Shown in pieces: positions 25,237 to 33,953 of a stretch of DNA of 64,000 nucleotides (position 1 is the first letter of the stretch; each line of letters begins with the position of its first letter). The notes under the pieces are model-generated. The model saw only the letters and a list, made by a program, of their open reading frames with translations. It had not been told where the DNA came from and ran no database searches. Source of the DNA: CAZSSM01 sp964609385 (GTDB lineage: Bacteria > Planctomycetota > Planctomycetia > Isosphaerales > Isosphaeraceae); assembly GCA_964609385.1 (NCBI GenBank), contig CAZSSM010000013.1:46068-110067 (forward strand), in the 5' to 3' direction. The position numbers and the translations under genes were made by a program.

Positions 25237-26169
25237 TTACGAGCTGGACAACGCGTCGGATTCGATGTCGACCACCGGCTCGCCCTCGGAGGCGGCCAAC
25301 CCGCCGTAGAGTTCCATGATCCGTCGGGTGATCGGGCCGATTTCGCCGTCGCCGATGGTCCGCCCGTCGACCCACGTTACTGGAGCGACGCCGCCCATCG
25401 TGCCGGTGCAGAACATCTCGAGTGCGCGATAAACTTCGGTCAAGGAGAGGTCACGGACTTCGGTGGGTATGCCGTGCTCCTTGGCCAGGTCGAGGATTGA
25501 GGCGCGGGTGATTCCTTCGGGACAGGCGACCGGTCGGCTGGTCAGGAGCGTCCCGGCCCGGTCGACCAGGAAGACGTGGGTCGCGTTGGTCTCGGCGACG
25601 AACCCGTTGGGATCGAGCATCAGGGCGTCGTCAGCGCCGGCCGCATTGGCCTCGATCTTGGCCAGGATCGACGGGATCAGGTTGTTATGATGGATCTTCG
25701 GGTCCATCACGTCGGCGCCGGGTCGGCGGACCGAGCTGGTGATCAAGCGGATCCCCCCGAGGTCGTAGACCGGCTCCTTAAACTCGGCCAGCACGATCAA
25801 CGTTGGACCGAACTCGTTGAGACGCGGGTCCATCCCCGAGGTGATCTTGCGACCACGCGTCAACGTTAGGCGGATGTGAACGCCATCGGTCATCCGGTTG
25901 GCCAGCAACGTTCGGCGCACCTCGTCGACGATCTGTTCATGCGTCGGGATCTGGGTGAACCCCAAGGCCAGAGCCGAGTCGCGGAGCCGATCCAGGTGCT
26001 CGCGGAGCTTAAAGATCCGACCCCGGAACAGCCGGAGCCCTTCCCAGACCGCGTCGCCGCCCTGGACCACCGAGTCGAACGGGCTGACCCCCGCCTCGTC
26101 GCGATGGCTCAGCCGGCCGTCGATGTTGATCAAGAGGTCGCGATTCTTCTCGTTGAACGTCTGTCGCAT
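25237..26169 (-). CDS. Class IV aminotransferase (branched-chain amino acid aminotransferase-like)
   Basis: 310 residues of the fold-type IV PLP enzymes. Markers are SVVQGGDAVWEGLRLFRGRI, the catalytic lysine in MDPKIHHNNLIPSILAKIEA, the NGFVAETNATHVFLV loop, and PEGITRASIL near the phosphate-binding site. IlvE-type members transaminate Val, Leu and Ile; related ones act on D-alanine or 4-amino-4-deoxychorismate, and the sequence alone does not fully decide. Transcribed divergently from the flavoprotein gene, with about 160 bases between them. Cytoplasmic. Confidence 0.9.
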   Translation of the reverse strand: MRQTFNEKNRDLLINIDGRLSHRDEAGVSPFDSVVQGGDAVWEGLRLFRGRIFKLREHLDRLRDSALALGFTQIPTHEQIVDEVRRTLLANRMTDGVHIRLTLTRGRKITSGMDPRLNEFGPTLIVLAEFKEPVYDLGGIRLITSSVRRPGADVMDPKIHHNNLIPSILAKIEANAAGADDALMLDPNGFVAETNATHVFLVDRAGTLLTSRPVACPEGITRASILDLAKEHGIPTEVRDLSLTEVYRALEMFCTGTMGGVAPVTWVDGRTIGDGEIGPITRRIMELYGGLAASEGEPVVDIESDALSSS

Positions 26170-26329
26170 CGGTCACTGCCGTCAAGGATCGTGGGGGTCA
26201 GGATCGGAAATCGGCCCACCCTGGGCCTTTCGCCTCCGTTGACCGCCAAGTCTACGTGATCGGATCGCCCACGTCTGCCGAAGCGTCGACGAGTCGTCCC
26301 AGCATTCCTTCCCAGCAAGCGAGTCCCCG

Positions 26330-27937
26330 ATGAACCAGGCGCCTGAGCCGCACCCGAGTTTCGGCACGATCCGTCCCGATGACCAATGGAACCGAGAACT
26401 CGTCGCGCAGGTCCATCCGCCCGATTGGGTCAACCCGGTCGTCGAGGGCCGTTACGACCTGGTGGTCCTCGGCGCGGGCACGGCGGGCCTGGTCTCGTCG
26501 ATGATCGCCGCGTTGCTCGGGGCCAAGGTCGCCTTGATCGAGCGCCACCTCATGGGTGGCGACTGCTTGAACGTGGGCTGTGTCCCCTCCAAAGGAGTGA
26601 TCCGGGCCGCGCGAGCGAACCACGATGCGCGGAGGCCGTTGGATGTCGAGGCGAACGGATCGGCTACTTCGGCAACCAATCTCTCGACGGTCATCGGGTT
26701 CACCGAGGCGATGGAGCGGATGCGTCGGATCCGCGCTGAGATCGCGCCCCACGACTCGGCTAACCGGTTCTCTGGGGCGGGCGTGGAGGTCTTCCTCGGC
26801 CAAGCGGCCTTCGTCTCCCCGCGCGCCGTGACGGTCGGAGGGCAGACCTTGGAGTTCCGCCGCGCGATCGTGGCCACCGGCGGTCGTGCCGCTGCCCCGC
26901 CGATCCCCGGCCTCGATCGGGTCACCTATCTGACCAACGAAACCATCTTCGAGCTGACCGAGCGTCCCGGGCGGCTCATCGTCCTGGGTGGGGGGCCGAT
27001 CGGTTGCGAATTGGCCCAGTCCTTCCGACGGTTCGGCTCCGAGGTCACGCTGATTAACCGAGGCGCCCGGCTTCTCCCTCGAGACGACCCGGACGCCGCC
27101 GCGATCCTGGAACGGCAGTTCTCCTCCGAAGGGATCGACCTCCGGCTCAAGAGTCAGGTTGCGCGGGTCGAACCGCTCGACGAGCCGACTGATCCGTCGA
27201 GGCCGACGCCGGTCCGACTACAGATCGACGGTCCCGAGGGCGTTGAAGAGGTGTTGGAGGCCGATGCGTTGCTGATCGCCGTGGGGCGAGCGCCGAACGT
27301 TGAGGAGTTGGAGCTGGGCCGTGCGGGAGTCGAGACCGACCCGAAGTCGAGGCGGATCCGAGTCGATTCGCAACTGAAGACGTCGAACGGGCGAATTTAC
27401 GCGGCGGGTGACGTCTGTTCGGCGTATCAGTTCACGCATGCTGCCGATTTCCAAGCGCGGGTGGCCGTTCAGAACGCGCTCAACCCGCTTCCGCTGTTCC
27501 GCGCTTCGGCCGACAACCTCGTGATCCCGTGGACGACCTACACCGATCCGGAGGTGGCCCACGTCGGGATGACCGCCGAGCAGGCGAGTCGGGCGGGCGC
27601 TTCCAAGATCGAAACCCTCAAGCAACCGTTCGACCACGTCGATCGGGCGCTCTTGGACGGCGAACGCGACGGGTTCGCGCGGGTGCACATCGACGCGCGG
27701 TCGGGCCGGATCCGAGGCGCGACGATCGTGGCCCGCCATGCCGGCGAGATGATCGGCGAGATGGCCCTGGCCGTCACGCGCGGGATCACCATCGGTCAAC
27801 TCGGGCAGGTCATCCATCCTTATCCCACCCAAGCCGAAGCGCTCCGGATGCTTGGCGACATCCACGCCCAGAGCCAGATCACGCCGCTTGTCAAGAAGAG
27901 CCTCGGCGCCGTCTTCCGCGCGCTCCGCTCGTTCTGA
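26330..27937 (+). CDS. Mercuric-reductase-like FAD/NAD(P) disulfide oxidoreductase
   Basis: 535 residues of the pyridine nucleotide-disulfide oxidoreductase class I. An N-terminal extension of about 40 residues precedes FAD motif DLVVLGAGTAGL. The redox-active pair is in GDCLNVGCVPSKG (C79 and C84). A second nucleotide-binding motif, LIVLGGGPIGCELAQ, and the IYAAGDVC FAD motif follow, then a dimerisation domain (TDPEVAHVGMT). There is no HMA domain at the N-terminus and the last residues lack the vicinal Cys pair of true MerA. The name should therefore be read as a family label; the substrate may be another disulfide or metal compound. No mer genes nearby. Confidence 0.85.
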   Translation: MNQAPEPHPSFGTIRPDDQWNRELVAQVHPPDWVNPVVEGRYDLVVLGAGTAGLVSSMIAALLGAKVALIERHLMGGDCLNVGCVPSKGVIRAARANHDARRPLDVEANGSATSATNLSTVIGFTEAMERMRRIRAEIAPHDSANRFSGAGVEVFLGQAAFVSPRAVTVGGQTLEFRRAIVATGGRAAAPPIPGLDRVTYLTNETIFELTERPGRLIVLGGGPIGCELAQSFRRFGSEVTLINRGARLLPRDDPDAAAILERQFSSEGIDLRLKSQVARVEPLDEPTDPSRPTPVRLQIDGPEGVEEVLEADALLIAVGRAPNVEELELGRAGVETDPKSRRIRVDSQLKTSNGRIYAAGDVCSAYQFTHAADFQARVAVQNALNPLPLFRASADNLVIPWTTYTDPEVAHVGMTAEQASRAGASKIETLKQPFDHVDRALLDGERDGFARVHIDARSGRIRGATIVARHAGEMIGEMALAVTRGITIGQLGQVIHPYPTQAEALRMLGDIHAQSQITPLVKKSLGAVFRALRSF

Positions 27938-27957
27938 CACGACTCCATCCCGATCGG

Positions 27958-28240
27958 TCAGGTCGTTTGGAGTTCCGACTCAACGACCGACCGACGCTTG
28001 CTCGCGAGGACCGCCGAGGGTCGGAAACTGCCCATTGATACGAGCGATGAGAGCTGGGTCTTGATCGGGAAGGAGATCGTCCGAATGGCGGTCAGGCCCA
28101 ATGCGCCGAAGACCTGGCGAACTCATCTTGGCATTCGATGTCGGCGATGAGCACGTGTCCCCCGAGCTTCAGGACGCGGTTCATCTCTGAGATCGCCTGT
28201 CTGCGATCCCTGCGCGGACATATCGCGTAACTCCTCGCCG
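27958..28240 (-). pseudogene. Class I SAM-dependent methyltransferase, C-terminal remnant
   Basis: Minus-strand frame 28240-28125 reads RDRRQAISEMNRVLKLGGHV then LIADIE, the standard methyltransferase motif III region. After a frameshift with an overlapping TGA near 28120 it continues as VRQVFGALGLTAIRTISFPI and ends near 27958 (stop at 27958-27960). The SAM-binding glycine loop and the first half are absent, so the gene cannot be functional. The order of motifs matches ubiE/arsM-like methyltransferases, but the exact family cannot be fixed. It sits between the flavoprotein gene and terC, in otherwise non-coding sequence. Confidence 0.65.
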
Positions 28241-28551
28241 TTCCGGCGATCGCGGGATAACGCGAGCCGAAAGGTATCCCTCTTTTGCTCGGCAAATGTA
28301 TACATGGGCAGCCGTTTCTCGATAATCCCCATCTTCCCGATCCCTGAGTGGGCGATCTGCGAGGGGATCCTCAGGAGATGGCCCGCGATTTGCCCGACTT
28401 GGGTCGTGGTCCCCGGGAGGCGAACCTGTTAAGGTCTGGCATTCCGGTGAAACGAATACTTCACACGAGCCGACGTGACATCGACGCGGCGCTGGCTCGA
28501 TCGGGCCGCGATCGACAAGGGTCCGCAGCATCGGGAGACGAGACGACCGCC

Positions 28552-29358
28552 ATGTCCATCGAACCGATTATCGCGCTCTTCACTTTGACGACCCTTGAGA
28601 TCATTCTCGGGATCGATAACATCGTCTTCATCACGATCCTGGTCGGTCGGCTGCCCAAGGCTCAGCGCGAGAAGGCGCGGATTATCGGCCTGAGCCTGGC
28701 GATGATCTCACGGGTCCTGCTCTTGCTGGTGATCAACTGGATCATCGGGCTCAAGGCCGATCTCTTCCAATTGAGCGACTTGGCCATCCCGGGCACGTAT
28801 GGAGAGACCGGGATCTCGGGCAAGGACCTGATCCTGATCGGGGGCGGATTGTTCCTGATCGGCAAGAGCACCCACGAGATCCACGAGAACCTGGAGGGCG
28901 ATGCGCATGAGGAGGAGTCGGGCTCGAAGCCGGTCGGCTTCATGGGCGTGCTGGTCCAGATCGCGCTGATCGACATCGTCTTCTCGCTCGACTCGGTGAT
29001 CACGGCGGTGGGGATGTCCGAGGATCTCTGGGTGATGATCACGGCGGTCATCGTGGCGATCGGCGTGATGATGGTGGCTGCCGGTCCGATCGGCCGCTAC
29101 GTCGAGTCGCACCCGACGCTCAAGATGCTGGGCTTGAGCTTCCTGATCCTGATCGGTGTGGCGCTCTTGGGCGAGGGGCTCGATCTGGAGATCCCGAAGG
29201 GGTATATTTATTTCTCAATGGCCTTCGCGGTCGTCGTAGAAATGCTCAACCTGCAGGTCCGCAAGTCCAAGCCGGTCGCCCTGGGGCGCCGGATGTCCCG
29301 GGCCGAAAGCGTCGCCGAAGCGCATGACGCCGCCGCAGGTGAGACCAGCCATGCGTGA
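28552..29358 (+). CDS. TerC family integral membrane protein
   Basis: About 268 residues with six to seven membrane helices. The family hallmarks are TLEIILGIDNIVFITILVGR near the N-terminus, the paired acidic region in LIDIVFSLDSVITAVGM, and a central acidic cytoplasmic loop (ENLEGDAHEEESGSK). TerC proteins are implicated in metal ion export, especially manganese, and in some species tellurium resistance. No ter gene cluster and no yybP-ykoY leader could be recognised upstream by eye. The start at 28552 is preferred (GGGAG at about 28533 is 14 bases away); the open frame extends upstream to 28348. CocE/NonD hydrolase follows 36 bases later. Confidence 0.88.
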   Translation: MSIEPIIALFTLTTLEIILGIDNIVFITILVGRLPKAQREKARIIGLSLAMISRVLLLLVINWIIGLKADLFQLSDLAIPGTYGETGISGKDLILIGGGLFLIGKSTHEIHENLEGDAHEEESGSKPVGFMGVLVQIALIDIVFSLDSVITAVGMSEDLWVMITAVIVAIGVMMVAAGPIGRYVESHPTLKMLGLSFLILIGVALLGEGLDLEIPKGYIYFSMAFAVVVEMLNLQVRKSKPVALGRRMSRAESVAEAHDAAAGETSHA

Positions 29359-29394
29359 CGCGAGTCACGTGGACCCCTTTGGAAACGAGTCGAG

Positions 29395-31368
29395 ATGCCG
29401 ATGAACCCGTTGCCCCCCGCGCGCTGGGACCACATCCTCTGGTTGGGCCTGATCGCGCTCGTGTTCGCCGCGTGTCCTTGCCTCGCCCAAGAGGAGTCCA
29501 ACACGTTGGAATCCGCGCTGATCAACCTGATCAGCGGTTCGTCCGCCCGCTCGTTGTACGAGAAGTCCGAGCACCGGATCCCGATGCGCGACGGGGTCGA
29601 GCTGTACGCGGCGGTCTATCGACCCAAGGACCGCTCCAAGACCTACCCGATCATGCTTCAACGGACGCCCTACAGTTGCCGCCCCTACGGCCCCGATCAG
29701 TTCCGCAACGTGATCGGGCCGTCGCGGACGATGATGGAAGAGGGGTACATCATCGTCTATCAGGATGTCCGCGGCCGTTACATGTCCGACGGCTCTTACG
29801 ACAATATGCGTCCGCACGTGCCGGGCAACACGGGTGACGAGCCGATCGACGAGAGTTCCGACACGTACGACACGGTCGCCTGGCTCTTGGACAACATCGA
29901 AGGGAACAACGGTCGAGTCGGGATGTGGGGGATCTCCTATCCTGGGTTCTACTCGGCGGCCGCGCTTCCCGAGTCGCACCCGGCCCTGGTCGCGGTCTCG
30001 CCCCAAGCCCCCATCGCTGACTTCTACTTCGACGACTTCCACCACCGAGGGGCCTACACGCTCGCCTATTTCCTGATCACGCCCGTCTTTGGCTACCAGA
30101 AAGACGAACGAACCACGAGAAGTTGGTACCCCCTCACCCGACCGACGACACGCGACGGCTATAAGTTCTATCTCGATCTCGGACCGCTCAAGAACGCCGA
30201 CAAGTATTACGGCGACGACAACTTCTTCTGGCGTCAGATCGCGGAGCACCCCAACTACGATGAGTTCTGGCAACGGCGCTCGATCCTGCCGCACCTGAAG
30301 AACCTGACAGCCAACACGTTGGTCGTCGGCGGTTGGTTCGACGCGGAGGACCTCTACGGTCCGTTAAACATCTATCAGACCATCGAGCGGAACAATCCGA
30401 AGACGACCAACATGCTGGTGATGGGCCCGTTCAGCCACGGCGACTGGGCCCGGAGGCGCGATCTGCAGAAGGTCGGCAACATCGCCTTCGGCGAAGGGAT
30501 CTCGGATTACTATCAGCGCGAGGTCGAGGCGCGGTTCTTCCGTCACTTCCTCAAGGCCGATGAGGTCGGCGATGAACCGCTCGACTTGCCCGAGGCCCTC
30601 GTTTTCGACACCGGGGCGAAGGACTGGTCGGAGTTCGCGAGCTGGCCCCCTCGGACCGTCAAGACTCAGACCTGGCACCTTCACGCTGACGAGGTCTTCG
30701 GACGCGAGCCGGCCACCTCCGACGAACCGGCCTTCTCCGAGTTTCTCAGCGACCCGGCGCATCCGGTCCCCTACACGGACCAGACCCGATTGGTCTTCAC
30801 GCCCCGCGCTTATATGAGCGATGACCAGCGGTTCGCCAGCCGGCGCCCCGACGTCCTCTCGTTCCGGAGCGGCGTGCTGGAGAAGGACATCACGGTCGCC
30901 GGGGAGATCCTGGCCAAGCTCTTCGTCTCCACCGATCAGACGGCCGCCGACTGGATCGTCAAGCTGATCGACGTCTATCCGCCCGATACCCGTCAGGACG
31001 ACTCGACGCCCGAGACGATCGTGCTCGGCGACTACGAGCAGCTCGTCCGCGGCGAGATCCTCCGAGGCCGGTTCCGCAACGGCTTCGAGAAGCCTGAGCC
31101 GTTCGTGCCCGGCGAGATCGCCGAGATCTCGCTCCCGCTCCAGGACGTCTATCACACCTTCAAGGCGGGCCACGAGATCCTGATCCACGTGCAAAGCAGT
31201 TGGTTCCCGCTCTTCGACCGCAACCCGCAACGCTATGTGCCCAACATCTTCGAGGCCGACGAAGACGACTTCGTCAAAGCCAACCACCGCGTTTACCACA
31301 CCCCAAGGTTCCCCAGCCGGATCGAACTCGACATCCTGCCCACCGACCAAGGGGTCACTGCAGAGTAA
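29395..31368 (+). CDS. Secreted CocE/NonD family hydrolase (X-Pro dipeptidyl-peptidase S15 type)
   Basis: 657 residues. Signal peptide at about 1-32 (ILWLGLIALVFAACPCLAQ) with a cysteine near the cleavage site. The alpha/beta-hydrolase domain has RDGVELYAAVYRP and a catalytic Ser in GMWGISYPGFYSA. A helical cap follows, then VVGGWFDAEDLYGPLNIYQ (Asp candidate), GPFSHGDWARR (His candidate) and a C-terminal jelly-roll (SFRSGVLEKDITVAGEI ... PFVPGEIAEISLPLQ). Related enzymes include cocaine esterase, glutaryl-7-ACA acylase and X-Pro peptidases; the natural substrate is probably an exported ester or peptide. Probably the second gene of a terC-containing transcription unit. Confidence 0.9.
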   Translation: MPMNPLPPARWDHILWLGLIALVFAACPCLAQEESNTLESALINLISGSSARSLYEKSEHRIPMRDGVELYAAVYRPKDRSKTYPIMLQRTPYSCRPYGPDQFRNVIGPSRTMMEEGYIIVYQDVRGRYMSDGSYDNMRPHVPGNTGDEPIDESSDTYDTVAWLLDNIEGNNGRVGMWGISYPGFYSAAALPESHPALVAVSPQAPIADFYFDDFHHRGAYTLAYFLITPVFGYQKDERTTRSWYPLTRPTTRDGYKFYLDLGPLKNADKYYGDDNFFWRQIAEHPNYDEFWQRRSILPHLKNLTANTLVVGGWFDAEDLYGPLNIYQTIERNNPKTTNMLVMGPFSHGDWARRRDLQKVGNIAFGEGISDYYQREVEARFFRHFLKADEVGDEPLDLPEALVFDTGAKDWSEFASWPPRTVKTQTWHLHADEVFGREPATSDEPAFSEFLSDPAHPVPYTDQTRLVFTPRAYMSDDQRFASRRPDVLSFRSGVLEKDITVAGEILAKLFVSTDQTAADWIVKLIDVYPPDTRQDDSTPETIVLGDYEQLVRGEILRGRFRNGFEKPEPFVPGEIAEISLPLQDVYHTFKAGHEILIHVQSSWFPLFDRNPQRYVPNIFEADEDDFVKANHRVYHTPRFPSRIELDILPTDQGVTAE

Positions 31369-31727
31369 CTTCGCTCTGACCAATTCAGCCCGGGAGGCCA
31401 GACCCAAATCCTAGCGCCTCCCATCCTTTGTAACTTCTGTTGGTCACTTTGAACGATGACGTTCGTGTATGTCCGAGGCTGACGCCGCCGTCGGAGTCCG
31501 GCGATGGCTGCGGGTCGGACGGATCATGTGTGGAGTGATTGGGAGTGGCTCTCGTTCCCCGCTGTGCAACTAGTGTAAGACACCACCGGCCCGAGAGCCT
31601 GGACAGCTTTGGAACTTGCTGGGCAGCTTTGTGCCGAGGTATTTCGACTCTGAACTTTCAGTAGGCACTGTTTTTGTGCGTTTATTAAATACACTTTAGA
31701 AGCATTTGGTTTGTCAAGGAGTCAGCT
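31369..31727. other. Intergenic region, no gene seen
   Basis: About 360 bases between convergent genes. The only internal structure I can see is an imperfect direct repeat of CAGCTTTG spaced about 20 bases apart, near 31598-31635, and an AT-rich segment at 31670-31700 next to the hydrolase 3' end. No terminator hairpin was obvious. Confidence 0.35.
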
Positions 31728-32718
31728 TTAATGGCCACGAGACGACTGTGACCGGGTTTGGATGAAGTCGACAATGAGGTCTCGGCAGAAGCTCTGGGGC
31801 TCGTGGGAGATATCACGCCAGAGTGCGCTGTGGCCGAGCCCATGGACATGGACGACGACGGTATCGTCGAAGGTGACCTCGCGGATCCGCTCTTCGAAGA
31901 GCCTCGTGTAGCGGTCCAGGTCCCGGTCCGCGATGATGAGCATCGGCACCGATAATTGGTCGAGGTACGTCGTCGGTGAGGCGTCGCGGAAGTCCTCCGG
32001 GCGATCGCCGAAGACAGCCTCGACGTGCTGCTCGGCGAGGTGTTGTTGCTGTTCGCTCTCGAGGAATGTTTGGTGGTAGTCGGCGATGTCGTATGTCCCG
32101 GAGATCGGGATCACGCCTCGAATGTTCTGTGTGGAGAGTCCGACGCGATCGAGTCGCCGACCGTCCATGCAGAGCAACGCGGCCAGGTGAGCCCCGGAAG
32201 AAAAGCCGCCTAGGAAGATCGCGTCACGGTCGTAGCTGTACTCGGGCGCGTGTTTCCAGAGCCAGGCAAACGCATTTGCGATATCTTCGATATGTGCCGG
32301 GTGTTGGATCCCTCGATCGAGGGCTGGATCTCTCCAGACGGCAGGACTGAGCCGATGGCCGACCGAGGCGACGGCGATCCCCTGCTCGGCGAGTCGACGC
32401 GCCAGGGCCATCTCCTGGTCCTTGTCGACATACGACCACGCGCCGCCGCCGATCCACACAAGCAGAGGATAGTCGGATTGCCCCTTCAGCACGACGNNNN
32501 NNNNNNTAGTAGTCGAACACGACCTCGCAGCGCGACGGGCCCTTCGGCACGACGAGGTTCAACCGCTGGAGCGGGTCATCGCCCTCCGGACCCTCATGAT
32601 AGGGCAGGTCGTTGAACTCGACCCAGGCCTCGTCGACGTCCCCTTGAGGTGTTTGCGAATGCGGTCCAGGAATCAATGGGACCAGGGTCCAAGCGAACGC
32701 GATCGTCCAGACGAACAT
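31728..32718 (-). CDS. Secreted alpha/beta-hydrolase (BD-FAE/carboxylesterase-like), interrupted by assembly gap
   Basis: The 5' part (32718-32507) encodes a signal peptide (FVWTIAFAWTLVPLIPGP), then FNDLPYHEGPEGDDPLQRLN and LVVPKG. The 3' part (32496-31728) encodes YPLLVWIGGGAWSYVDKDQE with the oxyanion GGG motif, the nucleophile in GGFSSGAHLAAL, PISGTYDI, an Asp candidate in LIIADRDLDRY and the closing HGLGHSALW histidine. The two halves are in different frames across the 10-N gap, so either the gap length is nominal or one junction is wrong. The catalytic domain is intact. Start at 32718 with AAGGA about seven bases upstream. Confidence 0.75.
32497..32506. other. Assembly gap (10 Ns)
   Basis: Ten undetermined bases within the hydrolase gene. 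On the minus strand the sequence on either side reads LVVPKG and VVLKG, which are similar and may represent one site represented twice at contig ends, with a stretch including SRCEVVFDYY between. Ten is likely a placeholder length. Confidence 0.95.
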
Positions 32719-32841
32719 CGTGCCATCCTTTTTCCGAAGGGGAAACGCATCGCTGAGCGGGGGGACACCATTGTGGGACAACACCGCGCAGTGGATCCTC
32801 ACCTTAGAGCGTTTTCCTGACGGTTGGATGGCAAGGAATTA

Positions 32842-33822
32842 TCAGAACGCGGCCGAATCGATGACTTCCTTGCCAGCGCGGGTTCCGAGGGCCTGCCAGA
32901 CCGGCGTGGCGATCGTGTCGAAGACGAAGTCGACGTGGCCGTCGAGGTAGAGGAGATGGACGCCGCCGGGGTGGAAGCTCCGCGCGGCCGAGTCGAGCGA
33001 GAGGCGGTCCCATTCCTCGTTAGTCCGGTCACCGAAGGCGACGCCGCCCCGGCAGTCGGGCCGAAGATCGTTCGGTGGCCGTCGATGGGAGTACATCGTG
33101 TGGCTCGGAGCGCCATAGATCCAGCGATTGCCACGGGCTCGGGGACGGGGCTCGACTGACTCGCCTCGACAGTCGGTCTCATAGTTGGTCAGGGCGATCT
33201 CGGGTCGGTCGATGACCCAGTTGGCTTGGATCGTGTCGCTGCGGATCAGTTCGCTGAGGGCGGCGGTTTGCGAGGACCCATCGCGGAGCATGGCGAAACC
33301 AATCCGCGAGTTCTCGAAAAAGATGCCGTTGTTCGCTTGGACGTGATAACCGGTGCCGACCGACATCTGATAGTTGATCGGCGCCTGATCGATCTTGTCG
33401 GAATGTGAGCCCGTGTCGCTCGGACACGTGAACAGCTCGATTCGAGTGGCACGGACGGTGGCGTTCTCGGGTCCCCCACGTCCACGGTCGGCGTTGAGGT
33501 CGAAGTTGATCGCGTGGTAGGTCGGGACCTGATCGAGTTGGGCGAGCATCAATGCGAAACTGGAATAGACCTGACCGAGCCCGTCGACCCGACTGCGGAT
33601 CCGACCGGTGGGCAAGGTCGCATGCTGCGATTCGTAGTGGGTTAGAGCCAAGCCGATCTGCTTGAGGTTATTGATGCATCGTGTCCGACGTGCCGCCTCG
33701 CGCGCCATCTGGACGGCGGGCAGGAGCAGGGCGACCAGGATCGCCAGAATCGCGATGACGACGAGCAGTTCGATAAGGGTGAATCCATGCCGATCCGATG
33801 GCGGACGATGTCGTGGTTTCAT
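32842..33822 (-). CDS. DUF1559 domain protein with prepilin-type N-terminal signal
   Basis: 326 residues. HGFTLIELLVVIAILAILVA is a type IV pilin N-methylation motif plus the first helix, followed directly by LLPAVQMAREAARRTRCINN, the signature of the planctomycete DUF1559 (SBP_bac_10) family. The middle is a beta-rich domain with a final segment NEEWDRLSLDSAARSFHPGG and VHLLYLDGHVDFV. These proteins are processed by prepilin peptidase and are highly multiplied in planctomycetes; the role is thought to involve cell surface or pilin-like structures but is not settled. The upstream gene on the same strand is the large BNR protein. Confidence 0.93.
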   Translation of the reverse strand: MKPRHRPPSDRHGFTLIELLVVIAILAILVALLLPAVQMAREAARRTRCINNLKQIGLALTHYESQHATLPTGRIRSRVDGLGQVYSSFALMLAQLDQVPTYHAINFDLNADRGRGGPENATVRATRIELFTCPSDTGSHSDKIDQAPINYQMSVGTGYHVQANNGIFFENSRIGFAMLRDGSSQTAALSELIRSDTIQANWVIDRPEIALTNYETDCRGESVEPRPRARGNRWIYGAPSHTMYSHRRPPNDLRPDCRGGVAFGDRTNEEWDRLSLDSAARSFHPGGVHLLYLDGHVDFVFDTIATPVWQALGTRAGKEVIDSAAF

Positions 33823-33953
33823 GGCTGACCAAGTCCTTGGTATCCAGCGTTCGGGGACAATCTCGTCGCGTGCCGGCCGCCCTCCTCGTTGTGGGCGGCC
33901 GACGCGGGATGAATGACCGAGACCGGTTGGGTCTCGGTCGATCGGACAACGGG

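Noticed and set aside
26330..27937. Calling the flavoprotein a true mercuric reductase (MerA)
   Set aside because: No HMA domain, no C-terminal Cys pair and no mer operon; kept only as a family-like label.
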